From positions 1 to 6,717 of the forward strand of contig JANWJY010000055.1 in the NCBI GenBank assembly GCA_025451715.1: 6,717 bases of DNA, written 5' to 3'. A program made the translations under genes and the position numbers. How positions within the stretch are numbered: position 1 is the stretch's first letter; every line of letters begins with the position of its first letter. The notes beneath the pieces are model-generated. The model did not search any database. It was not told the origin of the DNA and worked only from the letters and a program-made list of their open reading frames with translations. Positions 6,310-6,717 of this stretch are shown here, in pieces. The DNA comes from Fimbriimonadaceae bacterium. Its GTDB lineage: Bacteria > Armatimonadota > Fimbriimonadia > Fimbriimonadales > Fimbriimonadaceae.

Positions 6310-6717
6310 CGCCGCCTACCCGGCAGCTTCCGCTTCTCTTCCCCGATGCGACCGGAACTGACGCCGATCAGCTTGCGCAGCGCATGGATCTCGTCTCGCA
6401 CCTGCGCCGCGCGCTCGAACTCCATGTTCTTCGCCAGCTCCTTCATCTGCGTCTCCAACTGGCCGATCAGGATCGGCACGTCCTCGATCATCACCGGCGC
6501 TGCGGGGTCGAACGTCTTGTCGCCATATGCCGCCTGCGTCTCCGCTACCATGTCGTGCGAGCGCACCGTGTCGCGCACGGCCTTGTGCACCGTCTGCGGC
6601 GTGATTCCGTGCTCGACGTTGTACGCTTGTTGCACTTCCCGCCTTCGGTTTGTCTCCGCGATCGCGCGCTCCATCGAGCCGGTCACGTTGTCGGCATAGA
6701 GGATCACCTTCCCACCC
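6306..6717 (-). CDS. uvrB: UvrABC excision nuclease subunit B, C-terminal part
   Basis: The right edge cuts this gene, leaving the last 136 or so residues; the N-terminal ATPase and DNA-binding parts lie outside. UvrB is the helicase-like subunit of nucleotide excision repair: it is loaded on damage by UvrA and recruits UvrC. The visible part opens with GGKVILYADNVTGSM, which in UvrB follows helicase motif VI, then ETNRRREVQQAYN and EHGITPQTVHKAV, all highly characteristic. Near the end, about 6467-6364, is the UVR motif, including ELAKNMEFERAAQVRDEI, which contacts UvrC. The protein then ends in a basic tail, KRKLPGRRR. The stop (6308-6306) overlaps the stop of the convergent GNAT gene. No terminator is visible beyond it. 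UvrC also has a UVR motif, but the YADNVTGSM and EHGITPQ segments exclude it. Confidence 0.97.
   Translation of the reverse strand, partial: GGKVILYADNVTGSMERAIAETNRRREVQQAYNVEHGITPQTVHKAVRDTVRSHDMVAETQAAYGDKTFDPAAPVMIEDVPILIGQLETQMKELAKNMEFERAAQVRDEIHALRKLIGVSSGRIGEEKRKLPGRRR

Noticed and set aside
1..6717. A defence, mobile or biosynthetic multi-gene system
   Set aside because: The identifiable genes (sensor, lpd, small membrane protein, GNAT, uvrB) are on alternating strands and share no evident function. No integrase, nuclease-toxin pair, repeat array or attachment site was seen.

Overview
The window is moderately GC-rich bacterial chromosomal DNA with five protein-coding genes. Two of them are cut by the window edges. 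I see no RNA gene, CRISPR array, insertion sequence or phage gene. The phylum cannot be fixed from the sequence. A GC-rich genome, many GTG/TTG start candidates, a very large multi-PAS sensor and a dispersed GC-rich hairpin repeat would fit groups such as Armatimonadota, Planctomycetota or Chloroflexota, but that is only a guess.

Layout: (1) 1-3114, minus strand: a large membrane sensor with about eight N-terminal hydrophobic segments and six successive PAS domains. The reading frame is still open at base 1, so the output domain is not visible. (2) 3115-3339: a 225-bp divergent intergenic region. (3) 3340-4782, plus strand: a complete dihydrolipoyl dehydrogenase (lpd) with every catalytic motif present. 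(4) 4788-5234 (or to 5273), minus strand: a small membrane protein of unknown function. Its last 14 residues are encoded by a GC-rich inverted repeat (4793-4832). (5) 5290-6309, plus strand: a protein made of two different GNAT acetyltransferase domains. (6) 6306-6717, minus strand: the C-terminal end of UvrB, running off the right edge.

The genes alternate strand (-, +, -, +, -), so none shares a transcript with a neighbour inside this window. Both convergent junctions are extremely tight. There are 5 bp between the lpd and membrane-protein stop codons, and a shared CTAG tetranucleotide serves as both stop codons for the GNAT gene and uvrB. The genes look like unrelated housekeeping, sensory and accessory functions, not one pathway: lpd is central carbon metabolism, uvrB is nucleotide excision repair, and the PAS protein is signal transduction.

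I did not find a convincing undescribed multi-gene system. The items most worth a second look are the six-PAS membrane sensor with its unseen output module, the repeat that supplies the end of a membrane protein, and the double-GNAT fusion.
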